This document shows positions 11,521 through 23,029 of a DNA stretch of 64,000 bases, piece by piece. The notes under the pieces are model-generated. The model was not told the origin of the DNA, did no database searches, and saw only the letters and a list, made by a program, of their open reading frames with translations. Source of the DNA: Adiantum capillus-veneris (lineage: Eukaryota > Streptophyta > Polypodiopsida > Polypodiales > Pteridaceae); the NCBI GenBank assembly GCA_014529385.2, contig CM043965.1:10964412-11028411 (forward strand), given 5' to 3'. The stretch's first letter is position 1. Each line of letters begins with the position of its first letter. The translations under genes and the position numbers were made by a program.

Positions 11521-11974
11521 GTAATTTTCAATTAGTGGTCCTAGGCCTTTGTAGGCTGAAAATTTGGGCAGGTGCCTTTGACTACATGATGCATAAACTT
11601 CTATGTTTTCATCCATTTTTTCTCTTAAGAGAGATGGCAAGGTCATGTAAGAGCCAAGAAATTTGGGTTGTAGTGTCCAAACTAAGTTTCTACATTACAC
11701 AGTTATAGACCCACTTGTAGGGTTTGTTTTGGCACATGTTGTCGCATGGGATACAACATGGTCTAGGAACTCAAGGAGTTCAATTTAGCCAGTGTGGAGT
11801 AAGAATAATGAGGGTCCCTCTCACTCATGTCGCGAAGTGTTTGCAGTTACCTCCACACACAAGTACATCTCGTACATAAAGGATGTTCTTTTTTGAGACA
11901 TCCTTACATGAGACATATTCCACCTGTGGAGAATATGCGTCTTTGGGACTGACACTAGCGCCCATTATTTCAAT
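11521..11974 (+). other. X body, second piece
   Basis: Collinear with Y from about 7950 down to 7440 on the opposite strand (shared GGCCTTTG, GGGCAGGTGCCTTT and GACACTAGCGCCCA-like blocks). It carries the decayed counterpart of the 7746-7450 frame and ends at the AAT duplicated by the CACTA insertion. Confidence 0.8.
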
Positions 11975-12160
11975 CACTACAGCAAAAAAGGGGACCTTCG
12001 ACGCAGGTTTCAACGCATCTCGTCGAAAAGCCTGTCGATATACGCGTCCCTACAAAAACGTCGCTATATGCGTCGATATAGGTGTCGAAAGGTAATATAC
12101 GCGTCCCTACAAAAACGTCGCTATATGCGTCGACGGGCTTAGCGACGTATATAGCGATGA
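11975..12160. repeat. Left CACTA terminus with subterminal repeats
   Basis: TIR CACTACAGCA followed by repeated CGTCGATAT/ATATGCGTCGA units. A block containing ACGCGTCCCTACAAAAACG occurs twice (about 12040 and 12099). In En/Spm, arrays like these are the binding sites of the TNPA protein. Confidence 0.85.
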
Positions 12161-12181
12161 CCATAACATAATTTTTTTTTT

Positions 12182-12265
12182 CTTGGGTAGAGGACAGGTA
12201 GCCTGGCCTGTGCACAGTGAAAAGATGGACACAGCCACAGCCAGACTGCCTGTCCTCTGCCCAAG
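12182..12265. repeat. Hairpin with 26-bp arms
   Basis: The left arm 12182-12207 (CTTGGGTAGAGGACAGGTAG onward) pairs with the right arm 12240-12265 (CTGCCTGTCCTCTGCCCAAG), with 3-4 mismatches and a loop of about 32 nt. It lies between the left subterminal repeats and the 3' end of the TNPA-like gene. Confidence 0.75.
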
Positions 12266-12429
12266 AAAGCGAGCAGCACCAAAATCAACCGTGCTCCCGC
12301 AGAATTTCGACAGAGTTCCCTTCGTTTTTACATAAATTTTTCAAAAAAACCATATCATGTATACGCCTCCTACATGCTATCCATGTAGGATCTCACATGA
12401 GATTTAAGGCCAATGAAAGAAATGAAATG

Positions 12430-12780
12430 AACTTTGTGCAAAACCATAACCGTACCAACTTAAAACCATAACCATAACAAACTTAATTTGTGCAAAACCA
12501 TAACCAAATTAAAACCATAACCGGCCATAACCAGTTTGATCAAAACCATAATGCAGATAACCATAACTATAAACAAAATTGACAATAACCATAAGCATAA
12601 CCAGAAAGTTAAACATAACCATAAACAAAACAAGAACCATAACCATGTCTATACAAGAATAGGAGAAATAACCATGTCTATACAAGAATAGGAGAAATAA
12701 CCATGTCTAGACAATGACAATGACAATAACCATAACCATAAGGAAAACAATAACTGTCTGAACAATAACCATAACCATAT
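12430..12780. repeat. AACCAT-rich degenerate short repeats
   Basis: About twenty copies of AACCATAACC-like 6-mers spread through 350 bp, plus a unit containing CCATGTCTATACAAGAATAG repeated in tandem (about 12642-12704). It is non-coding and downstream of the TNPA-like gene. Confidence 0.7.
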
Positions 12781-12968
12781 ATGTCTATACAAACAAGAGA
12801 CACAGAAGCATGTCTGTGTCTCACAAAGCATATATATGAAATCCACTGATGATGACTAGGTGTCACAACCTGCACATAGGACAAGTCACAAAATTAGTAT
12901 TGATATTACTTCACATATACTTATTTAATTAAATCAACTCACACATATTAACGTCTCACCTCAAGCGA

Positions 12969-14122
12969 TCAGAGAGACTCTAAGGCCTTCCAGTCTATAG
13001 GCTCTCCTGAAGCATCAAGATCATTCAATACTTTATAGATATCTCTACGATATCCATCTGTCTCCTCTTGGCGTGTCGGGGCTCGATGCATCGCAAGATT
13101 CTGCGTTTATACAAAAATCAAAGTAACAAGAATACATGATTCATCACGTTTTAAAAAACGCCATAGCTAGGATTGGATTAGAAACTCACAAACTCATAGC
13201 GAAAGGTGTCGAAGCCTCTGCTGCCAAGATGAGATGTCCCCCTGGTCATCTGTCGTATCTGTGCGGCCTGACACTGCTGTCTGAACCGTGTGTCCGCTGT
13301 CCACTCATCCTCCCTGATCTGTTGCCACGTCTCGTGTGGGATGTCCAAAGGCTTCAGCGAGCCGGTCCTGAAAGCCTGCCGAGCTGTATCTCGTCGATGT
13401 TTCACGGTGTCCTGTGCAACACCCTTGATCCACTTCCTCGGAATAGCCTTTGAACCCGGAGCAGGATGGTACTCTCTTAGGATGGTCTCCACTATATAAG
13501 TGACTTTGTCCTCATCCTGCTCAGGCCAAGGCGTCAGAATGCTGGTCAAAAACTGCAGCTCCGCGAGATGGTGAATCCGCTGTCTCATCTTAGTCCCGAC
13601 TCTATCCATGTCAATAGAACCATCTGCCCATACAGTATAGAGCTTGGAGGCACTAGGATCGTGTGCCCCCCAAGGTGTCCGAGGTGTGCCAAGAGGTGTG
13701 TCGAGAGGTGTGCCTGGGTAGGACGGGGGTCGTGAGCGAGGAGGGGTCAAAGCATCTGTGGACCCTCCTCCACAGCAACCACCACCTCCACCTGACGATC
13801 GTCGAGATCGGCAAGTGCGCCTGTGCTGCGGAGATGAGGACCTACCCGCCTCTGCCGCACCCCTAGGTGTTGAAGAGACCGTGATGGGAGACCTCGCAAG
13901 CGTCGTACCCGTAGACGTCCCCCCGCCCATAGGTGTCCCCCCCATAGGCGTCGGACCCTCGGGTGTGAAGCCCGGAGGCGTAGTACCCGTGCCTCTGGCT
14001 ACCCAGTACTGAGAAGCCTCTGCTATCTGACTGGGCATCATCCGTGTGACGAAGCTCATGAATGCATCTGCACTCATAGAAGCGGGATCTGGAAACTGGT
14101 ATGCCATACTAAAGTCCTGCAC
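12969..14122 (-). CDS. TNPA-like protein of the CACTA element (Ptta/En/Spm family)
   Basis: Exon 1 runs 14122-13190 and exon 2 13100-12969 on the minus strand. The 89-bp intron has donor GTGAGT (13189-13184) and acceptor GCAG (ending 13101); the join is in phase and gives about 354 residues. The N-terminal half is Pro/Gly/Ser/Thr-rich (residues about 45-160, with TPMGG and GTP repeats). The C-terminal half has WIKGVAQDTVKHRRDTARQA, an EDEWTADTRFRQQCQAAQ helix and RGTSHLGSRGF, which resembles the H-x-GS-x-S-F box of plant Transposase_24 proteins. Such proteins bind subterminal repeats and assist the transposase. The start codon is the first ATG of the long frame. No stop or frameshift is seen, so it may still be expressible. 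Confidence 0.75.
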
Positions 14123-14214
14123 AAAGAAAGTAAAATAAAGCGTCAGAACACCTTTGTTTAAATTAATTTTAAGCTTAATTTTAAATCAGCGTCTTCACAC
14201 AAACACTTACAGGA

Positions 14215-15302
14215 CTAGGCCTCGACGAGTGAGGCATCATCGATAAGATCTTGCACGGTATCATCATCTATCTCTAATTGCACACATAACTCTATCCCAA
14301 CTCGTTCTGGTAGATTGTCTTCATCCATTGCATCTTCATCTACAAGTGTCAATTCTGCGTCGTCTGCGTCATCCCTCGTATATCTGTCAGCTTCCTCTGC
14401 CATACCTTCGTTCTCCTCATCTAATGTCACAGTAGTATGGACGTTGTCTGACCGACTTTTGCATGAAACTAACCATTACCCCACTGTCAAACGTGTTTCT
14501 TCTGCTGTCAATTTGTTGTGTTTTGAAATGCTTTCCATGTGACCAAAGTGCCATGTATGTATGATACTTCCAGTCACATCCAATAGCCAGCTCTTCCTCT
14601 TCTAGAGATGTTGGTTCTCCGATCTGTCGAGCTGCTCTCACTGTCTTGTCCAACCATGCCATTGTAGGGAATTCAGGTAGAGGAGCGAGATAGTCTAGCA
14701 AGGGTAAGCCTCTAGTTGTTTAGTTTCGCCTGAAATCGTGTCGCTCCCTATTGCGTCTCTCTTTCTCTTCTTCGTACCTTTCAAGCCATTTTTGCACCGG
14801 CGCTGAATTTAGTATACAGAACTTCATGATCTTTTCTCGCACGGCGTCGTTCATTTTCTTTGGCACCCCTTGCCCTTGCGGCTCCTCTCCCACCAGTCTT
14901 GCATCCTGCTCATCGCTCCACAGTTGAGGAATTTTTGGATGAAATTAAAAAGCTCTCTAAGCACGTCACCGTTGCAATCGGAAAATCTCTTTTATAAATT
15001 ACGTACCTAAACAAAGCAGTGACGCTTGCATTTGACCACCCGTACACTGACTGAAGATTCAAAAACACCAGACAAGTACGAAGCACATATATTTTGGTGC
15101 CTTCATAGATTGGTTGACGTGCCAACTTCCTCAACATGTCTTTAGGAGATAGGCGCACGGCTTCTGGTGCTGCTTCATTAGCGCTCTCCTCGCTTGTCTG
15201 GAAGAAGGCATCCAACATCTCCTCTATGCCGTCGTCTTCTGTCTGTAAGCCCTTTTCTGCTTCCATCCTTGGCTCTATATTGGTCGGACCTTCACGCATA
15301 AT

Positions 15303-15368
<66 letters not shown>

Positions 15369-15564
15369 ATGTAGGTGCTATGTCGCAAAAATCAATGCCC
15401 GTTCCGTAGGAGTCGTATCGTAGATTCTGTACGGTTTCTCTAGCAAACTCTGCGTACTTGTGCACATGCTCATTACATATCCTACGCTTGCGCAGGATTT
15501 GATACTTGCAGAGCGTGCACGAGCATGCAATCTTTTCCTCCATGTTAGTTGATGACGTTGCCAT
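14215..15564 (-). pseudogene. TNP2-like CACTA transposase, catalytic core deleted
   Basis: The minus-strand start at 15564 gives an N-terminal C-x-C-x-x-C region (CSCTLCKYQILRKRRICNEH) like TNP2. It is interrupted by a GA array (15366-15307) that shifts the frame. The next part (15299-14910) has IYEGTKIYVLRTCLVFLNL and YGWSNASVTALF, the TNP2 N-terminal helices. It then jumps near 14935 straight to the C-terminal region (about 14910-14417; RRNTFDSGVMVSF followed by YYCDI, matching the DUF4216 TQNSGV...YYG box) and an acidic tail (14430-14215, LEIDDDTVQDLIDDASLVEA). The whole Transposase_21 DDE domain is absent. A stop near 14720 and a frame change at about 14420 add to the damage. Confidence 0.75.
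15307..15366. repeat. (CT)n array inside the transposase pseudogene
   Basis: On the coding strand it reads GAGA and encodes an Arg-Glu run. Its length puts the upstream and downstream transposase segments in different frames. Confidence 0.95.
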
Positions 15565-15599
15565 CTACAATGATTATGAATGTTGTTTTAATATATATA

Positions 15600-15815
15600 C
15601 TCCTCACAATGTAAACTACCTCGCATTCTCTAGTCTTGCCCAATCTCCGTACACCTTGGTCCAGAGGTGTACGGAGATCAGGACCACCGGGTCAAAATCT
15701 CATCTTTATTGGTCAAATCTTATATGGGTAGATACATACGTGCACTCCCAGGTGTACATGGCAATGCATGTAGCGGGAAAAACCCCTTTGCCTCTTTTAG
15801 TTCCATAGTTTCTTC
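15600..15815. other. Spacer upstream of the CACTA transposase
   Basis: No gene recognised. A TTGCCCAATCTCCGTACACC stretch is followed by its partial inverse (GTGTACGGAGAT) at 15636-15680, forming a small hairpin. Confidence 0.4.
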
Positions 15816-16760
<945 letters not shown>

Positions 16761-17160
16761 CTCTCTACTGATCGAACGAGCGACTGAGCTAGGGAGATCC
16801 AGACGCCCACGACTGCGGAGGCCAGACTACACAACATCGACAGAGGCTGCATCAGAGGATCCAGGTCACTTTGGCTCGACATGCACAACGCCCGGTCAGA
16901 CTACTGATCATGGAGGAGATTGATGAGGTCCACCAGCAAATGCTGGATCTCCTATGATCTACCTATCCCAGCTAGCTGTTTTAGCTGCTTAGTCCACACC
17001 CAGCAGTTTAGGATTCCATAATATTTTATTTTGTCATTTTGTCATCTTGTTATTCTGACTTTGTATCAGATCCACCACATTGTAACTTTCTGGTCTCATA
17101 GGTCACTTTGGCCTTTTGAAGACATTAATATAACATTTCATTTCATTTCTCTCTTTAATT
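16761..17160. other. Unique island between the microsatellites
   Basis: Non-repetitive DNA inside the CACTA element. A plus-strand stretch (about 16846-16957) reads TEAASEDPGHFGSTCTT and EEIDEVHQQMLDLL in two frames before stops, as a fragment of a coding exon might. It is too short to assign. The tail is AT-rich like an untranslated region. Confidence 0.3.
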
Positions 17161-17189
17161 TCTCTTTCTTTAATTTGAATTTCCTACGC

Positions 17190-17196
17190 ATACATT

Positions 17197-17241
<45 letters not shown>

Positions 17242-17313
17242 GTTCTAATTTCCTACGCATATAAATATTTTCTCTCTCTCTCTCTCTCTCTTTAATTTCC
17301 TACACGCACACAC

Positions 17314-17372
<59 letters not shown>

Positions 17373-17392
17373 TTTCCTACACACACACACAC

Positions 17393-17450
<58 letters not shown>

Positions 17451-17454
17451 TACA

Positions 17455-17485
<31 letters not shown>

Positions 17486-17581
17486 CGCTCTCTCTCTCTC
17501 TCTCTCTCTTTCCTACACACACAGACCGCGCTCTCTCTCTCTCTCTCTCTATCTCTTTCCTACACACACACACACATGATG

Positions 17582-17652
<71 letters not shown>

Positions 17653-17655
17653 TGG
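17190..17655. repeat. Compound CT/CA/GA microsatellite field
   Basis: CT blocks alternate with ACACAC blocks joined by TTTCCTACAC (at least five modules). The field ends in a GA block at 17584-17650 of the opposite sense, so CT and GA arms can pair into a hairpin. Confidence 0.96.
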
Positions 17656-17764
17656 GGGGAGGGGGGAAGAGTTCCATAATACCTGCGCAACAGGTTTCGG
17701 CCAAGATTTGAGCGCGTGTGTTGAAGGCGAAAATGGCCTCTGCGTGCGGGTTCCCCTTTTTTAG

Positions 17765-17967
17765 CGTTGAAATGTGCGTCGATATACATGTGGTAATGTC
17801 CGTCGATATACGCGTGGAAAATCATGCCTTGCCACGCGTATTTCCACGTGCATATCGACGGACATTTCGATGCGTATATCGACGGGGTAAAATAACATCG
17901 ATATTCGCGTGGAAAGGTACGGGCGTCGATATATAGTGCGTCGATAACTTTGGGTTATGTTGTAGTG
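17765..17967. repeat. Right CACTA terminus with subterminal repeats and palindrome
   Basis: Repeated CGTCGATAT/ATATCGACG units. The stretch AATGTCCGTCGATATACGCG (about 17793) is inversely repeated at about 17847-17868 around CACGCG cores, forming a large imperfect palindrome. It ends in the inverted CACTACAACA at 17958-17967. Confidence 0.85.
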
Positions 17968-17970
17968 AAT

Positions 17971-19244
17971 TATGTGTTGCGACAAAGTCCCTAGGTGCTA
18001 GTCGAGTCCGTTTATCAGACCGTTTTCAACACATCATATCAAGAATAATTTCAGTGGCAAAAAATTATCGGATATGCAAAACGACTTGTTAAGGTTACAA
18101 GTGCGGCTAAAAACCATTAACAGATGGTTGTTTACGCATATAGCAAGTCTATGTTAATGAAAAGTTTTTATTGTTTGAACCTAGAAGTGATTAATGTTAC
18201 ACCTTCTATTATGGTTCAAACGTTTCAACAAGGCTTGCAAACGATTGTAGCAAAAAGTATTTAGTTTCTTTTCAGAACTATTTACACTACTCTTTAATGT
18301 GTGCTAGGAGCATCACATTTTCCATAAGTATTGGCAAGTATGATCATGGATATGCAAATCCGGATTTGTTTTTGCTAAATGCATGCACTAGGTGTTATGG
18401 GCCCTAGTATTTAGCAAATGATGATTTGGAACGACATGCATATTCATCACATTAGTTGCTTATGAAGCATTTTGCATTGTATGTCGGTGGATCTTTCAAG
18501 TTAACAAAGATAGCTATTCAGGACATTGTTGATTCCTTAGCAATGTTGTACGTTATTGTGATCCTGTTACCGTTCATTTTGTGTGATTATCTGTAAACCA
18601 TGGGAAACACACCTCAGTACTGTCATTTATTCAAAGAGGATAGGCATATTACAAGTGTAATCTTGTGCTAAAGAATATGCGAAGAGCATACATTAGCACC
18701 AAGAAATCCAATTAGCAAGCAATATCGCTCTAGTTAGAGTTTGTTTACCATAAGGGAAAGCATGTTTGTGACTCGGTTTAGTCCCTTCATGTTTAAGTAA
18801 GGTTCTCAACCTTGAACACTATTTATGGTGGGGTTGCTTACTGATATAAGAAGATAACAAGTCAAGGACAAACTTGACTGATGAGTTACGTCAGCAAGTT
18901 ATTTTCATGGAAAGTGAAAAGAGGTACTCTTTCGGGTACATCTTAGTTGTGATATCTCGTTTGGTATACTCAAGTGAGCTCTAAATGGAGTTTACACACT
19001 ATGTTGGTTATGGGTCGGTTACACAAGATGGTTGCAAAAGGACAACAATGTCAAAAATCAAGATGTTACTCTTGGTTTCATTGAACCTCCTACTAAACTG
19101 TGTTCCGATCCAACAGACAGTTGGATCCTTGAAGGCTACCACTGCAAAAAACATTGATGTTCTTAAGAAGATACAACCACTTTTGTTTTTGAGGACAAAA
19201 ACGCTTCTCCAAGGGGGAAGGGGGGGGGGGGGGGGGGGGTTTAG
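17971..19244 (+). other. X body, third piece with 3' end
   Basis: Collinear with Y from about 7420 down to 6104 on the other strand. It holds the decayed counterpart of the 7105-6869 frame (about 18297-18490). Its 3' end (about 19050-19210) reads KMLLLVSLNLLLN and RTKTLLQGG, which also appear at the same place in Y. It ends with the purine tract AAGGGGGAAG and a run of about 20 G just before the 3' LTR. Confidence 0.75.
19220..19239 (+). repeat. G20 run at the polypurine tract
   Basis: The tract AAGGGGGAAG is extended by about 20 G in X but not in sister Y. It directly precedes the 3' LTR. Confidence 0.9.
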
Positions 19245-19376
19245 TGTAATGCCAAGGGAAAATCCAAGGGAGGTCAAGGACCGGGCCAAGGGCCAGTTAC
19301 CAGTGGACAAGGGATCCTAGGCCATAAAAGGAGGTTGGGCGGAGGATCTAGTACAACAGTTCCAAGCTTTCTCACA
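19245..19376 (+). repeat. 3' LTR of X
   Basis: 132 bp, TGTAATGCCAAGGG to CTCACA, matching the 5' LTR at 2490-2646; followed by the target duplication ATTAT. Confidence 0.88.
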
Positions 19377-19381
19377 ATTAT

Positions 19382-20365
19382 CCCTCATGCAACTTAGCTC
19401 TAAGGGTATTAGTGGCCGACTCTAAGCGAGTAAAGGTGTCCCACAAACAATTGAATGTAAATTAGTGAGATTTACCCTCTCAAATCCTTGTAGGCTTCCT
19501 TTTTGACTTTTGATGATCCATAAATAAAGAGTAACATGGACCTTAGGTGGAGACAACTTCCTGCAAACGAGGCAATCCAATCGTGACCCCTAAATCTCCT
19601 TAATAATCAAAATTTTGTGAGTATTTGCATCATTACTACATTTAAGGGAAATGTTTGCCGCAAGTTACACATTCTCCTTGTTTAGAATTTTGCCTCATAC
19701 CACTAAATTCACTAATGCATATGGAAACCTGGCTCTTAATGGGTCAAATGTATGGATTTTTATATTTTTAGAGCCAACAGGGGGAGCCCAATTATTTTTC
19801 ATTCCTTATTAATGAGTATCAAGGAATTTCCCTCTCACAACAAGAAGGAAAGGGAAGGGCTGCAACATACATGGCGAGCTCGATGGGGGGGCCAACAACG
19901 ACGCCATCATCCTAGTGTACAGAGCACAAAACGATGTATTGATCAGGCCTGCCAGGTCGTCACACAACAGGAGGGGTTGACAGAGCATAAATAAATGTTT
20001 TTTTAAATTAAACAGGCCACCTTGCACACCACGAAGCATATGTGCTTCACTGGCTTAGGGCATTGATTCATTCACCGTTTGACGTCCCCCGAGAGTTCGA
20101 TCCTCCACCATGACATTGGGGTTTTTATCTTCACAGAGAAGCATTTGAAGGGAAATTAGGCAAGATTGTGCCTAATGAATATAGAACCTGTTAGTAGGGT
20201 CCCTTAGATTAGAGCTAGTAGGGGTACCAGCTGAAAGAAAATAAAAGAATTTGCGGAATCTACAAAAAATGCAATTTTGAGGTGAGTGCGTAGGTCAAAA
20301 AGTGAGGTAGGGTGAGATGAGAGCACGTTTGGTCTGATGAGAACACGTGCATGTGAGGATGAGAG
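19382..20365. other. Spacer between elements X and Z
   Basis: No gene recognised. An 80-codon plus-strand frame at 19752-19994 has no known motif and is probably chance. A tRNA-like promoter pair at 20051-20104 is listed separately. Confidence 0.4.
20040..20200 (+). repeat. Possible tRNA-derived SINE head
   Basis: TGGCTTAGGGC (20051-20061) resembles a Pol III A box and GAGTTCGATCC (20093-20103) a B box, 42 bp apart, as in tRNA genes. No clover-leaf with a closed acceptor stem is visible, so a tRNA-derived SINE fragment is likelier than a tRNA gene. Confidence 0.35.
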
Positions 20366-20370
20366 AAGAG

Positions 20371-20861
20371 TGTAGACAGCAAAGAAAGTCTCAATAGGCA
20401 GGAACTGTCTCCTGGAAGCCGAACAGTGGATCAATCAGTAATTACCATGACAATTACCACAGTAACCTCGAGAGGCTATAAATAGGACCCATTACATTGT
20501 AATTGGGCTGCTTGTCTTTTGACTTCTTACTCTTAGTCTCTTGGTTTTAGTCTCCGAAGCTGTTCCTGAGGTACAATCTCTTCACTTGTAATTATACTCT
20601 GTAATCATTACTACAATAGTCAATTAGGCTTCAGTCTGTTATACCTTGTACTCGTTCTTCGTAAGCTATGAATCTAAATCTTGAACACTTTTCCAGTCAT
20701 TCAGTCTGTTTCTCGTCCCAATAGAGTATTTCAGTTCAGTTAACTATTTTAGTTCAGTTTCCATCTTCTATTCCAATTTCACTGACCGAACTGACGACTT
20801 ACCAGTAACTATAAATTCTAACACTGGAACCAGCTATCTAAAGAGATAAGCTCCAATTCCA
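20371..20861 (+). repeat. 5' LTR of Z
   Basis: 491 bp, TGTAGACAGCAAAG to CTCCAATTCCA. A TATA-like GGCTATAAATAGG (about 20473) sits about 290 bp before the likely leader and is conserved in the 3' LTR (about 43138); it is the probable promoter. Confidence 0.9.
20473..20485 (+). promoter_or_regulatory. TATA box of the Z LTR
   Basis: GCTATAAATAGG is conserved in both Z LTRs and is followed by the CT-rich transcribed part. Assigned by match to the TATA consensus and conservation. Confidence 0.6.
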
Positions 20862-20864
20862 TTT

Positions 20865-20882
20865 TGGCGATCACGGTGGCTA
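20865..20882 (+). other. Primer-binding site of Z
   Basis: TGGCGATCACGGTGG starts three bases after the LTR end CA and begins with TGG, as required for a tRNA 3' CCA primer. The tRNA is not identified. Confidence 0.6.
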
Positions 20883-20939
20883 GAGCTGTTTGCTCGTTGA
20901 CCAGAACTCTTCTCCCAGCTTGAATTTTCAGCTGAAGTT

Positions 20940-22990
20940 ATGACACCCAAAACCAGCCGTGGTCGTAAACCATCCTACCGCGTTGACCCTATCCTTGAGG
21001 AGTCAGAAAGAGATTCTGATCCTAAAGATGAAATGTTGAATGAGACTGAGGCTCAGGAGGAGCACAGTCACGCTGATGAGGCTAAGGACTCTCAGCACTC
21101 CAGTCAGTCCAGAAGAAGAAGGGCTGAGAGGGAAGAACGCAAGGCCAGGAGTTCTTGGACCACACATGGGGATGAAGGAGCCAAAGGCAGTAAAGGTAGT
21201 CGCCTTAGTTCCAGTAGAAAAGCCAGGGAGGAGACAGAAACTGAGACTGAGGAAGAAATTAATTGGCATGCAGACATAGACCATTACAAGAAATCTTCAA
21301 GAAGGAGTCAGGTTCCTAAGGTGAGAAAGGCAGAAACGATGCCGATCAACATGATTACACCTCTTCATTGAAAATTTATTCCCCAGTGTTCAAAGGTGGA
21401 AAGAAAGATGACCAAAATGTTCATATCCAAGGCTTTGAACAATATGCTAAGTTGAAAAATATTGATGAAGATGACTGGGGGGAATACTTTCCTTAAACAT
21501 TGAAGGAGGTAGTAAGGAAATGGTACTACCATGACCCAGCTTGCCAACTCAGATCATATAACAAATTGCTCAAAGCTTTCCGACTGGAATATTCAGACAA
21601 TAGAGGAGATGAGGATATCCTCCGTGAACTGGATAAGAAAAAGTAAAGAAAATTATCAGTCAAAAGCTATGTTGAGAAAATCAAGGATTTGACTAGACAG
21701 CTGCATGAACCACCATCAAAAAAATGGTTGCGAGCATGGTTTTTAAATGGTTTCCGCAGTAATAAGCTTAGGGAATAGGAGGTGCCTGCACCAACAAAGA
21801 AATTTAATTGATTTGGTGCAGCGAGCCCTGAAGCTGGAACATCAGGCTAAGAAGGAAAGGAGTCATAAGAAGAGGAGGTCCAGGAGTAGCAGTACTTCTA
21901 CTGAGAATTTTGATTCCGGTAAGACCTTCAGTAGTTCTGAAAGTAGCTCAGATGAAAAGAACAAAGACAAGTCTAAGAAGGGGTCTTGGTCTAGAAAGAT
22001 TGATGAGATGGCCCGACAGATTGCTGAAATCAGCCAGACCAGACAACCAGTAAGAAGAGTGGAAACCTGGTGTTCAAAGTGTAAATCTAAAGATCATGTT
22101 TCCAATGAATTTCCACAGTGTACTTACTGCAAAGCCTACGGCCACCTATGGAACAACAGTGGCATTCACATTCATCATTTCAAGAAGGGAAAATATCTGT
22201 CTGTGGTGGCATTTACCAATGCTGAATCAGTAAGAGTGGAGACTACCAGTGTACCCCAAGAAGAGAAATCAGGTATCAGTGGTATTGGTATGGGGCGTGG
22301 CAGGTATTAAGAGGGTATTGGCCGGGGGCCGGGGTAATTTCTAGAGTCGAAGTCTGAATTGCTATACTTGTGGTAAGTATGGGTATTTTGCGGCTCAGTG
22401 TCCAGAAACACCTGTTACTGCGGCTACTGAGGCGAAGGCCCCAGAATCACTTCCTCTACGAGAAATTACACGCAACAAAGGGGTGGTTATTGAGGAAATC
22501 CCAGATAACCCAGTGCAACCAGTCACTCCGAAAAGTAGCAAATGGGCTCAACAGAGAGAGGTGTGGAAGGCCAAGGGGAAAGAAAAGGTGGTTGATGATA
22601 GGAGCAGAGAGAATTGGCAGCGAGAATCACAGAGGATATAGCAAAGAAGTTTCCAGAGCAGCCAAGAATTTTGATGTTACTCGGGTCATTCACAAGATAC
22701 CAACCCAGTCTTCTGAGAAAGCACAACTAGATCAGTCAAGGTCTGGAACACCTGAGACCATGTTGGTTGCAGTTCAGGGACTGATGGAAGAGTTAGTGGA
22801 CTGATAAGGGAGCTAAAAGCACTCGAACAAAGGAATGGTATTGTGCAAATACTACTAATTCTTCAAGTTCTAATAACAACTCTAATGATGAGAGGGAGGA
22901 AATTCATGTCAAGATTTGTGACAGAATTCAAAAACTCATGGTGGAGTTAGAGGACATTAGAAACACTTTGCCTGAAGCAGCAAAATTCAT
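20940..22990 (+). pseudogene. gag of element Z (decayed)
   Basis: The ATG at 20940 opens a 143-codon charged N-terminal region. After a frame change near 21367 comes a capsid-like stretch (VHIQGFEQYAKL, EVVRKWYYHDP, LLKAFRLEYSD), which is the W...L..F...Y pattern of retrotransposon gag. It is broken by TAA at 21494 and 21644. Three CCHC-type knuckles follow, each with one ligand changed: CSKCKSKDHVSNEF (about 22071, last Cys to Phe), CTYCKAYGHLWNNS (about 22121, last Cys to Ser) and CYTCGKYGYFAAQC (about 22360, His to Tyr). The product would have packaged RNA in the particle. The 3' limit is approximate. Confidence 0.75.
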
Positions 22991-23029
22991 CAGACAATGA
23001 AGGAAAGCTGAGGCGAAAGCCAGAACGGT

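Noticed and set aside
20093-20104. A functional tRNA gene
   Set aside because: A and B box-like sequences exist, but no acceptor stem or anticodon stem could be folded.
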